From Fibrella forsythiae (GTDB taxonomy: Bacteria; Bacteroidota; Bacteroidia; Cytophagales; Spirosomataceae), in NCBI RefSeq assembly GCF_017353175.1, contig NZ_JAFMYW010000001.1, positions 558,001 to 622,000 on the forward strand: 64,000 bases of DNA. Direction: 5' to 3'. The translations under genes were made by a program, and so were the position numbers. Below the pieces are notes generated by a model. That model saw nothing but the letters and a program-made list of their open reading frames with translations, ran no database searches and was not told the DNA's origin. The first letter of the stretch is position 1. The number at the start of each line of letters is the position of its first letter. Positions 9,608 to 18,075 of this stretch are shown here, piece by piece.

Positions 9608-9700
9608 CTAACTACTAGATCGGCCTGCCTGTTCCTGTGTCAGGTGTTCGTCCTCATCGAGCAGGAGCCGATCCCCGGCCTGGTTGCGGATGTCGATCAT
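9608..9700 (-). CDS. Possible 30-residue peptide downstream of tail-collar-like gene
   Basis: An ATG at 9700 follows the stop of the 10061 gene by one base (TAACATG) and opens a 30-codon frame ending TAG at 9608. The peptide begins MIDIRNQAGDRLLLDEDEHL. The tight junction is like the coupled junctions elsewhere in this phage, and the composition is plausible for a truncated virion protein. No function can be given, and a chance frame cannot be excluded. Confidence 0.25.
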   Translation of the reverse strand: MIDIRNQAGDRLLLDEDEHLTQEQAGRSSS

Positions 9701-9701
9701 G

Positions 9702-10061
9702 TTAGGGCCCCAGGTAGATAAAGGTGGTTTTGCCCAGGGCCAATAGATTCACGTTGGGCATGTTCGTGGTCCAGCCAAGGCTACTGGCCACGGTACGCTG
9801 GGTGCTGGTCAGCGAGGTCAGCGCCCGTCCGTCCGCCTTGACCCAGCCGCTCCGGTCGATCTGGCCTACGGTCGAGTAGATATCGACCGTTGAGCCGGGC
9901 AGGGGAATAAAGAGCGTCGGCAGCTGGGTCAGGTCGGTGTAAATGCCAGTATGCCCCGCCGTGGAAATGCCCGATCCGATTACATCTCTTGCACGTATAC
10001 GGACGTCGAGATTAGGCAGGGCAAAGCCTAAAAGAATAATACACAGCAAAGTGAGTTTCAT
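9702..10061 (-). CDS. Secreted protein with tail-collar-like segment
   Basis: A 119-residue protein with an N-terminal hydrophobic signal (MKLTLLCIILLGFALPN). The C-terminal half contains IDRSGWVKADGRALT, about 20 residues, then NMPNVNLLALGKT. This resembles the phage tail-collar domain, in which G-W-x-x-x-D-G-R is followed by P-N-L or P-N-V. A short collar or fibre-tip protein is likely. It is separated from the other fibre genes by a plus-strand SGNH gene, so its transcription from the 16354 promoter would run antisense through that gene unless it has its own promoter in the 80-bp divergent gap. Family assignment is moderate. Confidence 0.6.
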   Translation of the reverse strand: MKLTLLCIILLGFALPNLDVRIRARDVIGSGISTAGHTGIYTDLTQLPTLFIPLPGSTVDIYSTVGQIDRSGWVKADGRALTSLTSTQRTVASSLGWTTNMPNVNLLALGKTTFIYLGP

Positions 10062-10141
10062 CTGTTCAATACGTTTAATAAATAGTCATCTGATGTAAGT
10101 AGTCAAGCAGTTACATTTAGAGCGTTAAATCCACACCATTC

Positions 10142-11029
10142 ATGAAAAAAGTATACTATCTCCTGATAGCGTCAGTAGCGTTATTCCTTGTTGTCGAAGT
10201 GGCCGGACGCTGGCTTGGCTTAACTAACTATCCCCTCTTTGTTGCTGACCCTGATTACGAATACATCTCAGCGCCCAATCAGGATACCCGCGTGTTGGGT
10301 AAACATTTTGTCACCAACCAGTTTTCCCAGCGAAGTAGCCCGGTAACCGCGTCGGATACGTTAGTGTATCTGCTCATTGGCGATTCGGTCGTCTGGGGCG
10401 GCGTAACTATTGACCATGATAGCCTAGCCAGCACCCGCCTTGAAAAACAGCTTCGGTCCAAGACGGGCAACCCCGTTCGGGTACTCAATATTTCCGCTAA
10501 GTCGTGGGGGTCGGATAATGCTGTTGCCTACCTGCGCAAGCACGGCACTTTTTCGGCTGACCGTATCATATTGGTTGTGTCGAGTCACGATGCCCACGAT
10601 AACATGACCCACGTACCCATAGTGGGCATTAAGGATAGTCACCCGGCCAAAAACAGTCTGCTCGCCTGGTCCAAAATCATTGAGAAGGTTGAGCCAATGA
10701 TTAGTAGCAAACTGGGTCGCAACGTTTCCACGATTGATGTATCTGGTCTGACCCAATCGGGGCCCTTCAATTCTGGCTTCGAGGCACTCAGACAACTGAC
10801 CGACAGCCTGCATATCCCCTTTCTGATCTACCTGCACCAGACAACGCCCGAGTTGAAGCGGGGCCAGATTGAGCAAGGCGGCACAGAAATACAGGCTTAT
10901 TGCCAACGGCATCAGATTCCAATAATCATGGGCAAGGAAACGCCTGATCTGTATCAGGATTATATTCACCTCAATGACAGGGGCCAAAAAATGCTTAGCG
11001 ACCGTCTGTTTGCTGCGTTGCATAAATAG
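10142..11029 (+). CDS. SGNH/GDSL-family hydrolase, membrane-anchored, moron-like
   Basis: A 295-residue protein. An N-terminal hydrophobic segment (about residues 5-21) acts as signal or anchor. The SGNH block I is present as L-L-I-G-D-S at 78-82, giving the catalytic serine S82. The C-terminal D-Y-I-H (D273, H276) completes the triad. Members of this family remove or transfer acyl groups, often acetyl, on surface polysaccharides. The gene is plus-strand inside a minus-strand tail region, which fits a separately transcribed cargo gene. It ends 4 bp before the stop of the convergent minus-strand esterase gene at 11034. Altering host surface glycans in the lysogen is a reasonable inference; the substrate is unknown. 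Confidence 0.8.
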   Translation: MKKVYYLLIASVALFLVVEVAGRWLGLTNYPLFVADPDYEYISAPNQDTRVLGKHFVTNQFSQRSSPVTASDTLVYLLIGDSVVWGGVTIDHDSLASTRLEKQLRSKTGNPVRVLNISAKSWGSDNAVAYLRKHGTFSADRIILVVSSHDAHDNMTHVPIVGIKDSHPAKNSLLAWSKIIEKVEPMISSKLGRNVSTIDVSGLTQSGPFNSGFEALRQLTDSLHIPFLIYLHQTTPELKRGQIEQGGTEIQAYCQRHQIPIIMGKETPDLYQDYIHLNDRGQKMLSDRLFAALHK

Positions 11030-11033
11030 GTCG

Positions 11034-12986
11034 TTAGTATTGTAACTGCGGTAGTTTTTCCTGCACCGCCTGCGCCATCCAGATATGCCCCTGGCTCGTT
11101 GGGTGCGTCCCGTCCTGAGTAGCGACGTTGGTAATGATATAGCTATCCCCCACGGCGGGCGTAGGACTAACCGAATCGTTCCAGAGCAGTTGGTTCGTGA
11201 TTGAGTTATTCAGGCAGCGTACCAGATTGTTTGCCCCGCCAGATGTGAACTTGATGCTATACCCCGCGTATTGCAGCCGCGTAAATGACTTGGTGTTGTC
11301 TGATATACCGATGCTTGAATTACCACCAGTGACCGAGCCTGACACAAGGGTGCCATCGGCAGGAATCCGCCAGAAGCCACCGTCCTGAGTCAGCACGTTG
11401 GCGCTATTCACTTCGACATACTTACAGACATCAATCACGTCCACCAGTCCGGTAGCTGCCGCCTGCGCTACAAAGCCCGTTGCGCCTGTATCGCGAAGCC
11501 AGGCATTCACCGCCAAGCGCGTGGTTTCGGTGGTACCCTGGGTCGCCTGATTCGAGATGGTTGCCCAACCATCGGTGCTGTTGGTGCGGGGCAGGATCGT
11601 GCAGGTAAAGAACTTGATACCCCGATCGGTGTATAGTTTGGCGATGGTAAGCAGGCTGCCTTTTATGGAGGAAACTCCCAGCGACAGGTCGTTGGTACCA
11701 TAGTTGCAGATCACGTTGCCGCATAGCTCGGTCAGGCCCAGCCGGAGGCGGTTCATGCGGCGATCGGCAAACTGCACGGCCTGTTCACTGCCCTGAGGGA
11801 CGTACGTATAAGCATACAGCGGATCAGTGCTGGCGTTGTACCCCATCTCGTACTGATTACATAGGGCACGCACGCCAAAGCCGCCCCGGTTGCTTGGATA
11901 GCCAGCATCACCGGTACCTGACATGATACTGTCGCCAATCAGACCCACCGTTTTCTTGGGTGTTTTAGTCTTCCCCAGAATAGCGACCGGGTAATACATA
12001 TTGGCCCCAGTGCGTATCGTTATATTTTGGTTATCATAGGTCAGCTCACCATCCGAGTAGCCTTCTCCGGTATCACGTCCGTCGTTGTTGGTCGAGCCGA
12101 TGAAGCTCCCCCCACCGGGCACCACCGGGGTGGTTGCAATGGAGGGAGCGTAGGTGTTGACCACGGTCGTGATGGTGGCATTCGAGGAGAAAGGCAACAC
12201 TGTGCTGACGCTGTAATAGATAGCTGTTGCGGCTGAACCGGCCGAAGTCATCCAAACCCGGTAGCCTATCGCAGGCGCAATCGAGGCGGGTGCTGACACT
12301 GTAATAGAGTTCGTTGATCCACTGCCCGTCGTAATGGACGTACCTGTGCTGGGAGCGCTATTGGACCCATCCAGAAACGCGTAGGTAATACTCACAAAGA
12401 AACTGGAACTGGCCGGCAGTGTACCACCCGTGGTCGTTGTGCTCAGGGCCGGTGAGGTTGGAGCCGTGGCCAGCATTGCCTGAGCGTAGCTGCGCACATA
12501 GAACCGTTCATTGGCAGCTACGTTAAACGATACAGGGTCAGAGATTAGCAGGGCTGACCCTTCGCAGATGCCGTAGCGTTTACCGCCAAAACCCAGCGGA
12601 ACGGTCGATTGGCTCTGGTCTGAAGCGGAACTGCCCTTTTTCTGTAGAGCCGCACCAATAGTGATGGGGTTGGTGTTGGGATACTCCCCGTAGTTGACAG
12701 TTCTATAATTGGCATAGATAACGCGGACCTGGGTGGCGTCGGTCAGCGCAATATGCTCGGAGCGATATGTGCGACCCGTCACCGGATTGTTAGGTGTTCC
12801 GTGCAGGGTGTTGGGATTGGTCGCAATGATGGACCAGCCACCCAGGCGCTTATCAGCATTGGTGTAATCGTTCTTGGATAACCCCTTGCCCCCATCCTGC
12901 CGGAAGATGGTATCGAAGGTGTTGGAGAGTTGTGCCTGAGCAACAGACGACAAAAAGAGAAGGGCAATGATGAGCCTGTTTTTCAT
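11034..12986 (-). CDS. Secreted/tail SGNH hydrolase (tailspike esterase-like)
   Basis: A 650-residue protein with a signal peptide ending A-Q-A-Q. The N-terminal half is beta-rich with threonine/serine/glycine repeats typical of fibre shafts or adhesin modules. From about residue 350 there is an SGNH hydrolase: V-G-L-I-G-D-S-I-M-S-G-T-G (block I, catalytic Ser), N-Y-G-T-N-D (block III, G-x-N-D), and near the C-terminus D-G-T-H-P-T (block V, D-x-x-H). The gene follows the fibre gene after 7 bp in the same unit. A virion-borne esterase deacetylating capsule or S-layer glycan would fit. The catalytic residues are visible; the substrate is not inferable. Confidence 0.8.
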   Translation of the reverse strand: MKNRLIIALLFLSSVAQAQLSNTFDTIFRQDGGKGLSKNDYTNADKRLGGWSIIATNPNTLHGTPNNPVTGRTYRSEHIALTDATQVRVIYANYRTVNYGEYPNTNPITIGAALQKKGSSASDQSQSTVPLGFGGKRYGICEGSALLISDPVSFNVAANERFYVRSYAQAMLATAPTSPALSTTTTGGTLPASSSFFVSITYAFLDGSNSAPSTGTSITTGSGSTNSITVSAPASIAPAIGYRVWMTSAGSAATAIYYSVSTVLPFSSNATITTVVNTYAPSIATTPVVPGGGSFIGSTNNDGRDTGEGYSDGELTYDNQNITIRTGANMYYPVAILGKTKTPKKTVGLIGDSIMSGTGDAGYPSNRGGFGVRALCNQYEMGYNASTDPLYAYTYVPQGSEQAVQFADRRMNRLRLGLTELCGNVICNYGTNDLSLGVSSIKGSLLTIAKLYTDRGIKFFTCTILPRTNSTDGWATISNQATQGTTETTRLAVNAWLRDTGATGFVAQAAATGLVDVIDVCKYVEVNSANVLTQDGGFWRIPADGTLVSGSVTGGNSSIGISDNTKSFTRLQYAGYSIKFTSGGANNLVRCLNNSITNQLLWNDSVSPTPAVGDSYIITNVATQDGTHPTSQGHIWMAQAVQEKLPQLQY

Positions 12987-12993
12987 AGGTCAG

Positions 12994-14244
12994 TTAGTTA
13001 ATCGGAGCGGTGAGAATAATGTGTTTTTGGCCGGTGCTATCCAGGAAATAGAAGGCTTTGCCTCCGGTATTGGTATCGCCGGAGGGCACTTCGAAGACCT
13101 GCAACACTGTGGGCGTTCCTGTTACCTGGGCCGTGGTGGTTACTTTGTTGACCCCCAGTTTTCCGGTCAGGGCCGTGTTGAAGCTCGCTAGATCGGGAGC
13201 TCCCACCTGAGCGGCCGTCGTGTTGTGGGGGTTGTTCGTATTTCCCGTATGGTTGCTTACGTCAGCCCGGTCGTTGATCCGGTTAGTGGCGTACAACGAC
13301 GTCTCCAGCTTAGCGTTTAGTGCCGAGCTGCTCAAGTACGAGGGAATACCCGTCAGGTTGCTGAAGGCCAGCGGTATTGTCAGCATGGCGTTGTAGGTAG
13401 CCAGTGCCTGAGCGGCCGAGGCTGCTGCGTTGGTCGCAGAATTTCCGGCACTGGTGGCCGATCCGGCCGCACTGGTCGAATAGCCCTGTGAACTGGTCGA
13501 ATAATCTTGGGATTGTTGGGCCGATTGACCAGCCGAGGTGGCGGCGTTGACCGAACCGTCGCGGGCCGTCTCCGATCCGCTGCGAGCTGTTTGAGCGGCC
13601 TGCCGGTCTGACAGTGCGGCCGAAGCACTACCGGCCGCACTGGTGGCTGATCCGGCCGCTTTGGTCTGCGAGTCAGCAGCACTCGTTTTGCTGGAGAGCG
13701 CCTCCGCCGCTTTGGCGGAGGCAATACCCGCCTGTGTCGTAGCAGTGGCTGCGTTGCTTGCTGCCGCAGCCACTGAACCGTCCACTGCAGCCGCCAAGGA
13801 ATCGCGAATCTGGTTAATGTCAGATCTAGTCAACGTGGCAATGTTGATGGTGCCCAACGTACCCGTCGCTCCCGGATTGATCTCCCGAACAAAATACAGG
13901 TAGCCAACCCTCACTACGGTCTGCGCGGCCCGAATTTCCAGCCAGATGCGCGAGGGTTGCCGGGCGGTTTGCGCGCCTGTCCAGTCGAGATAGTACGTGT
14001 TGCCGACTACCCGTACCGCAGGCTGATCAATGGCCGGCAGCGGAAAGGTAAGCGGCGGGTAATCGTAATAGGCCGTGGCTGAAATGCTGACCGGGCTACC
14101 CGTTACGGTGATCGTACCCGAATACGAATAGGGTGACGAGGGATAAAGCTTTAACGGCGCTGTTGACAGATTACCGGGCAGATTACCCTGCGCTACGGCC
14201 GAAAGCGACAGGCATACCAGTGAACAAACAAGTAGTTGTTTCAT
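12994..14244 (-). CDS. Tail fibre with Ala/Ser/Thr-rich shaft and fibre repeat
   Basis: A 416-residue protein starting at the ATG at 14244, because that start gives a signal peptide (MKQLLVCSLVCLSLSAVAQ); longer readings lack one. Residues about 150-290 are an A/S/T/Q-rich repetitive shaft of the kind that forms trimeric coiled coils in phage fibres. It is followed by NLTGIPSYLSSSALNAKLET and N-N-P-H-N-T-T-A-A-Q-V-G-A, a fibre repeat also seen in the upstream 693-residue protein. The C-terminus is a small beta-rich head. It is the second gene of the late unit from 16354, 28 bp after its stop. The fibre role is well supported by composition. Confidence 0.8.
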   Translation of the reverse strand: MKQLLVCSLVCLSLSAVAQGNLPGNLSTAPLKLYPSSPYSYSGTITVTGSPVSISATAYYDYPPLTFPLPAIDQPAVRVVGNTYYLDWTGAQTARQPSRIWLEIRAAQTVVRVGYLYFVREINPGATGTLGTINIATLTRSDINQIRDSLAAAVDGSVAAAASNAATATTQAGIASAKAAEALSSKTSAADSQTKAAGSATSAAGSASAALSDRQAAQTARSGSETARDGSVNAATSAGQSAQQSQDYSTSSQGYSTSAAGSATSAGNSATNAAASAAQALATYNAMLTIPLAFSNLTGIPSYLSSSALNAKLETSLYATNRINDRADVSNHTGNTNNPHNTTAAQVGAPDLASFNTALTGKLGVNKVTTTAQVTGTPTVLQVFEVPSGDTNTGGKAFYFLDSTGQKHIILTAPIN

Positions 14245-14272
14245 GTAGTGAGGCATAAGCGTGAGGCGGGGT

Positions 14273-16354
14273 CTACGGTTCAAGCTGGACGGTGATGGTG
14301 CCGGAGACGGTATTGGCAGGCGAAGCCGTACCCTGATTGACGACCTGGCCATCGGTAAAGTAGCCACCGCCGGGCCGCTTGCCCTGGCGCAGAATAAGCG
14401 GCGCGGCTACCGTACCCGATACCACATTGGCGTAGGTACCAGAACGAAGTACCACCGTTTCGTAGCTTGGCTCACGGCCGAGCGCGGCCGACCCCCACGA
14501 GGAAAGCACCGAACTTTTCAGCACGTTATTGTTCGAGGTACCACCAAACTGCACGATGGCCTCGGCGTTGAACAGGTTGGTACAGGTGGCCGTGATGCTC
14601 TCGATGCTCGACAGACGGGTATTCATGTCAATACCGCGCCCGGCGATGTAGAGGCCCCCTTTGATGTGCACATCCTTGCAGTCGTACAGCTGGAATGGAC
14701 GTGACGTAACATTGAAGTAGCCGCCCTCCAGATAAATTTGCTCCGTACTGTTGCGCCCGTCGTCGGAGACCGAATAGCCTACGCAGGTTTCCAGACTAGC
14801 CACGGCCGTGTTGCTTTCGCCCTTCGCGTATTTGACGTTCACGAACTCATAGGCCATGTTTTTGGCGTTGGTTGAGTGATTGCGGGCGTGGTAGATGTTG
14901 GTAATCAGGCCCGACAGACTGGTCGCCATCCGGTTGAACTCGCCACTATTGGCCGCCGAGTTCCTGAACCGATTGGCGGCGATGGTCACGTTCGTGAGCC
15001 GCACGGCATCGTAGCCCTGGGAAAGGATTTCCACCCCGCAGCGGGGGATGTCGATAAACTCGTTATCGTGCAGGTAGAGGTTGGCCGACGTACCGCCCGA
15101 GTTGCTGGAGGTGCTGTACTGAATGACCCCGAAACCGTTGAAATTGCCAGTGTTGGTGCCGACGAATTTGCAGTATCCGATTTCCAGCCCGTCAAAGGAG
15201 ACCAGCTCGTTGGTAAACACCATCGGGTAGCCCCCACCCGTATTGGTTGACTTAAACGTAATGCCCTTCAGATACACCCGGTTGACGGTATTCGAACCCT
15301 GAAACGTCATCACGTTCGTACCCGTCGAAATCAGTGTCGCGCTGGTCTGGGCCGTGAGCATGACGTTGGTCCACGCCCCGGTACGCGAAAAGCCGCCCGA
15401 TCCATTGTCGTAGGGCGTGGCCGCATTGGTCAGAATACCCCGTTTGTTGGTCTGAGGCGTAGTGATGAAGGTGAGCAGGTCGGCGGTGTTAGTCAGCAGT
15501 ACGTCGGTCATTACGCCCGGATTGGACCGGCTGACTGTACTGTCGGCGAAGATGTGATCGGCGCTGACCACCGAGCCGCCCGGCGCGACAGTACCCGACG
15601 AACCACCCGTTACCGTCGTTGACGTGGGCGTGACCCAGGTGAACTCGTTACCATCGGCCTGCAATACCTTACCGGCGGCGTACCCGTCGCGGCTCTTGAG
15701 GTAGCTTTTGACGATGACGTTCACGTCGCTGGCGTTGATGTAGTACTGACCGGCGCTCTGATCGTAGAGCAGACCGTTACCGGCCGACAAATAGCTGCGT
15801 ACCGTGGCGGCCGATACGTTGGCCGTCGAGTTGGTGGGCGGTGAGTTCCATGTGTTGATCTGCGCGTCGGTGACGAACCGGTAACCCGGGCTTTGAATGA
15901 TGTTGGCCGGATTGGTCGTATTAACGTTAGGTACGTTGCTCAAACCAACCTGGTCTTTTGTCGTGCCGTGCGGATTGTTGCTGTTACTGACGTGGTTGTT
16001 GAGGCCAATCTGGGCGTTGTTGCCCGCTGCTAATGCCGCCGCCGTGGCTGCCTGATCTGCTGTTCGATTGCTGTTGTAGAGCGCCGTTTCGAGTTTGGCC
16101 GCTAATGCTCCCGAAGTTAGGTAGGAAGGTACGCCCGTCAGATTGGTGAAGGCGACCGGCCCCGATACGTAGGTTCCACTACCGCCCCCGGTGGCCGTGC
16201 CGGAATAAGGTTTCCAGGCCGCGCCTTTAGCCGGGTTACCCGTCGAGTAGTACGGCTGGCCGTTGATTTCGGCGGTTTGTTTGATTGGCGTCACCGTTTG
16301 CGCCCTGGCCAACGTGACTACAAATGGAAGGAGAAGAAGGAGGAATCGTTTCAC
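14273..16354 (-). CDS. Tailspike-like protein with parallel beta-helix
   Basis: A 693-residue protein beginning with GTG at 16354 and a signal peptide (MKRFLLLLLPFVVTLARAQ). Residues about 55-150 carry the fibre cassette NLTGVPSYLTSGALAAKLET plus N-N-P-H-G-T-T-x-D-Q-V-G. From about residue 300 to 650 short repeating turns with N, G and hydrophobic strands (V-Y-L-K-G-I-T-F, L-Y-L-H-D-N-E-F, V-T-I-A-A-N-R-F, I-Y-L-E-G-G-Y-F, V-H-I-K-G-G-L-Y) indicate a right-handed parallel beta-helix, as in tailspikes and pectate-lyase-like folds. It is the first gene after late promoter copy 2. Receptor binding or depolymerase activity is likely; no catalytic site is assigned. Confidence 0.8.
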   Translation of the reverse strand: MKRFLLLLLPFVVTLARAQTVTPIKQTAEINGQPYYSTGNPAKGAAWKPYSGTATGGGSGTYVSGPVAFTNLTGVPSYLTSGALAAKLETALYNSNRTADQAATAAALAAGNNAQIGLNNHVSNSNNPHGTTKDQVGLSNVPNVNTTNPANIIQSPGYRFVTDAQINTWNSPPTNSTANVSAATVRSYLSAGNGLLYDQSAGQYYINASDVNVIVKSYLKSRDGYAAGKVLQADGNEFTWVTPTSTTVTGGSSGTVAPGGSVVSADHIFADSTVSRSNPGVMTDVLLTNTADLLTFITTPQTNKRGILTNAATPYDNGSGGFSRTGAWTNVMLTAQTSATLISTGTNVMTFQGSNTVNRVYLKGITFKSTNTGGGYPMVFTNELVSFDGLEIGYCKFVGTNTGNFNGFGVIQYSTSSNSGGTSANLYLHDNEFIDIPRCGVEILSQGYDAVRLTNVTIAANRFRNSAANSGEFNRMATSLSGLITNIYHARNHSTNAKNMAYEFVNVKYAKGESNTAVASLETCVGYSVSDDGRNSTEQIYLEGGYFNVTSRPFQLYDCKDVHIKGGLYIAGRGIDMNTRLSSIESITATCTNLFNAEAIVQFGGTSNNNVLKSSVLSSWGSAALGREPSYETVVLRSGTYANVVSGTVAAPLILRQGKRPGGGYFTDGQVVNQGTASPANTVSGTITVQLEP

Positions 16355-16372
16355 AGAAATTGCGTCTATATG

Positions 16373-16419
16373 CGCAAATCTGTCCTATTGCTGAGGGTGC
16401 AAGGCTAAACGCCGTTAAG
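16373..16419 (-). promoter_or_regulatory. Late promoter, copy 2
   Basis: CTTAACGGCGTTTAG on the minus strand at 16419-16405, 26 bases, then TTTGCG at 16378-16373 within CAGATTTG. The GTG start of the tailspike gene follows 20 nt after TTTG. Layout and spacing match copies 1 and 3; the sequence between the two boxes is not conserved, which argues for selection on the boxes. Confidence 0.75.
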
Positions 16420-16618
16420 TTTTGGTTGTCCGTTCACATGCCGTTTAGAGTAAATCGCGTACTGGCATTGGTTTTGTGTCTTAATTAGTCAAATTAGGTA
16501 TGTTGGCTTTAAGCCAAGAAGTTGGTACGTGATAGCTCTAAATCTTTTTCTAATCTGAGTTGTTAGGGTGTTACCCCGTTGAATACCTTGGGAATTGAAA
16601 TAGCCAACATGTACTCTT

Positions 16619-17293
16619 ATGGAAGTAAGTTCATCGAATCCGGCACTTGACATTGACCTTTCAATGCCAGATGACGACTTCATTGTCGCTCATGGGGACA
16701 ACGCGTATGATTTGGCTAAACGGATTTTTGATGTCACATTCTCTACTCTCGTAATTATTTCCGTACTGGTTTGGCTAATACCTCTACTTGGCCTTTTTAT
16801 AAGATTAACATCTCCAGGTCCGGTACTAGTCTCTAGGCTTAGGACAGGCTACAAAGGCCGCCCATTTCGTTGTTTTAGTTTTAGAATTACAAGAGATAAC
16901 AATAGGAATGAAACATCTCTGACGTCTAAATATGACATTCGGATTACCCCAATTGGTCGGTTATTGCGCAGAACGCATCTAGACGAGATGCCTCAGTTTA
17001 TCAATGTGCTTTTAGGGGATATGAGCGTTGTTGGACCACATTCTCATTCACCAGTATTGGATGCCATGTATTGGGAGTCTAAGGGTTACCGTGCAAGATA
17101 TTTGGTAAAGCCTGGTATTACAGGACTAGCCCAAGTAAAGTCGATGATGTCATCCAATTGGGATAAGAAGAATTTCCAACGAACGGTGAAATATGATCTT
17201 TTCTATATAAAAAAGAGGTCATCACAATTCGATCTAGCGATAGTGTTCATGACATTGAAGGCAATGATAGACGGAAATCAAAATACATGGTAA
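16619..17293 (+). CDS. Bacterial sugar transferase (phosphoglycosyl transferase domain)
   Basis: A 224-residue membrane-associated protein like the catalytic half of WcaJ/PglC-type enzymes, which move a sugar-1-phosphate onto undecaprenyl phosphate to begin surface polysaccharide synthesis. Visible features: A-K-R-I-F-D at 33-38 before a membrane helix (41-62), S-P-G-P-V at 65-69, R-T-G-Y-K-G at 75-80, and L-D-E-M-P-Q-F-I-N-V-L-L-G-D-M-S-V-V-G-P at 121-140. The usual V-G-P-R-P is altered to V-G-P-H-S and the F-F-x-Q-x-R segment to V-S-R-L-R, so activity may be changed. It heads a plus-strand, AT-rich four-gene operon opposite to the tail genes. Modification of the lysogen surface is the likely role, by inference. 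Confidence 0.8.
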   Translation: MEVSSSNPALDIDLSMPDDDFIVAHGDNAYDLAKRIFDVTFSTLVIISVLVWLIPLLGLFIRLTSPGPVLVSRLRTGYKGRPFRCFSFRITRDNNRNETSLTSKYDIRITPIGRLLRRTHLDEMPQFINVLLGDMSVVGPHSHSPVLDAMYWESKGYRARYLVKPGITGLAQVKSMMSSNWDKKNFQRTVKYDLFYIKKRSSQFDLAIVFMTLKAMIDGNQNTW

Positions 17294-17305
17294 TTGGTTG
17301 CCTTT

Positions 17306-17623
17306 ATGAACGAACTTCTATCTTCTTTATCGGAAAAAGTTAAGCAGTTTATCGAAATATGTGTAACGCTGTTTCTTGATTTTGTATTGACTATTATTTT
17401 GTGGTTTATCAAATCGAAGACAGACTCATTGCTCGGATTTGAGAAGATGCAACAAAAAGATCAGGCATTTAAATGGATGATGATGTTTTCCACTTATGGT
17501 CTTTATATCGTTTTGTCGTTATTCATCATAGGGGACATTGCCAGACAAGCACTGAGAATATATATTCAGATCAGGCAACAATTAAAGGAGATCTCAGAGA
17601 GCCCATCATCGATTAATATGTGA
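17306..17623 (+). CDS. Small membrane protein
   Basis: A 105-residue protein with two hydrophobic segments (around residues 20-40 and 65-85) and an amphipathic charged C-terminus. I take the ATG at 17306 as start; an in-frame TTG at 17294 is less likely. It follows the sugar-transferase stop by 12 bp and precedes a further membrane gene. No family is recognised. Operon context suggests a partner in surface-polysaccharide alteration or membrane protection of the lysogen. Confidence 0.6.
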   Translation: MNELLSSLSEKVKQFIEICVTLFLDFVLTIILWFIKSKTDSLLGFEKMQQKDQAFKWMMMFSTYGLYIVLSLFIIGDIARQALRIYIQIRQQLKEISESPSSINM

Positions 17624-17646
17624 GTAACTAAGATTACTCTTAAATT

Positions 17647-18048
17647 ATGAATATGTTCAACCAACGCACATTATTTCAGCTTAGCGGTAAGCAGGTAATT
17701 CAGCGATATGTAGTTCGCTTTATAGTGGCATTCGCATTTGCTGTTATGCCTTTCATATACTTGCGTTATGGAATAATCGGCGTTAGTTTGATGATTTTTA
17801 TGTTGATCGTAGGTGCGGCCTTACCAACTTACGTAATATCACTATTCAAAAAGTACGAAAAGAAGGGTAGCCAGCCAAAACAAATGGACTATGTTTTGAT
17901 CATGGTTACTGTGGCAATAACACCAATTGTTTCTGCCCTAATATTAGTTGCTTTAATACCAGGACTAGTGATTAGTGCCTTTAGTTATCCATTCGTGGCT
18001 GGTCAGCAAAGTTTAAGACTGCCATTTCTCCGGCCTGGTAACAAGTAG
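17647..18048 (+). CDS. Multi-pass membrane protein
   Basis: A 133-residue protein with about four hydrophobic segments (residues about 25-40, 45-66, 80-105 and 105-125). It is the third gene of the plus-strand operon, beginning 23 bp after the preceding stop. The family is not recognised. Size and topology are compatible with a flippase-accessory, superinfection-exclusion or membrane-modification protein, but nothing in the sequence chooses among these. Confidence 0.6.
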   Translation: MNMFNQRTLFQLSGKQVIQRYVVRFIVAFAFAVMPFIYLRYGIIGVSLMIFMLIVGAALPTYVISLFKKYEKKGSQPKQMDYVLIMVTVAITPIVSALILVALIPGLVISAFSYPFVAGQQSLRLPFLRPGNK

Positions 18049-18075
18049 TAAGCACTGGGATTATAAATTTTACAT

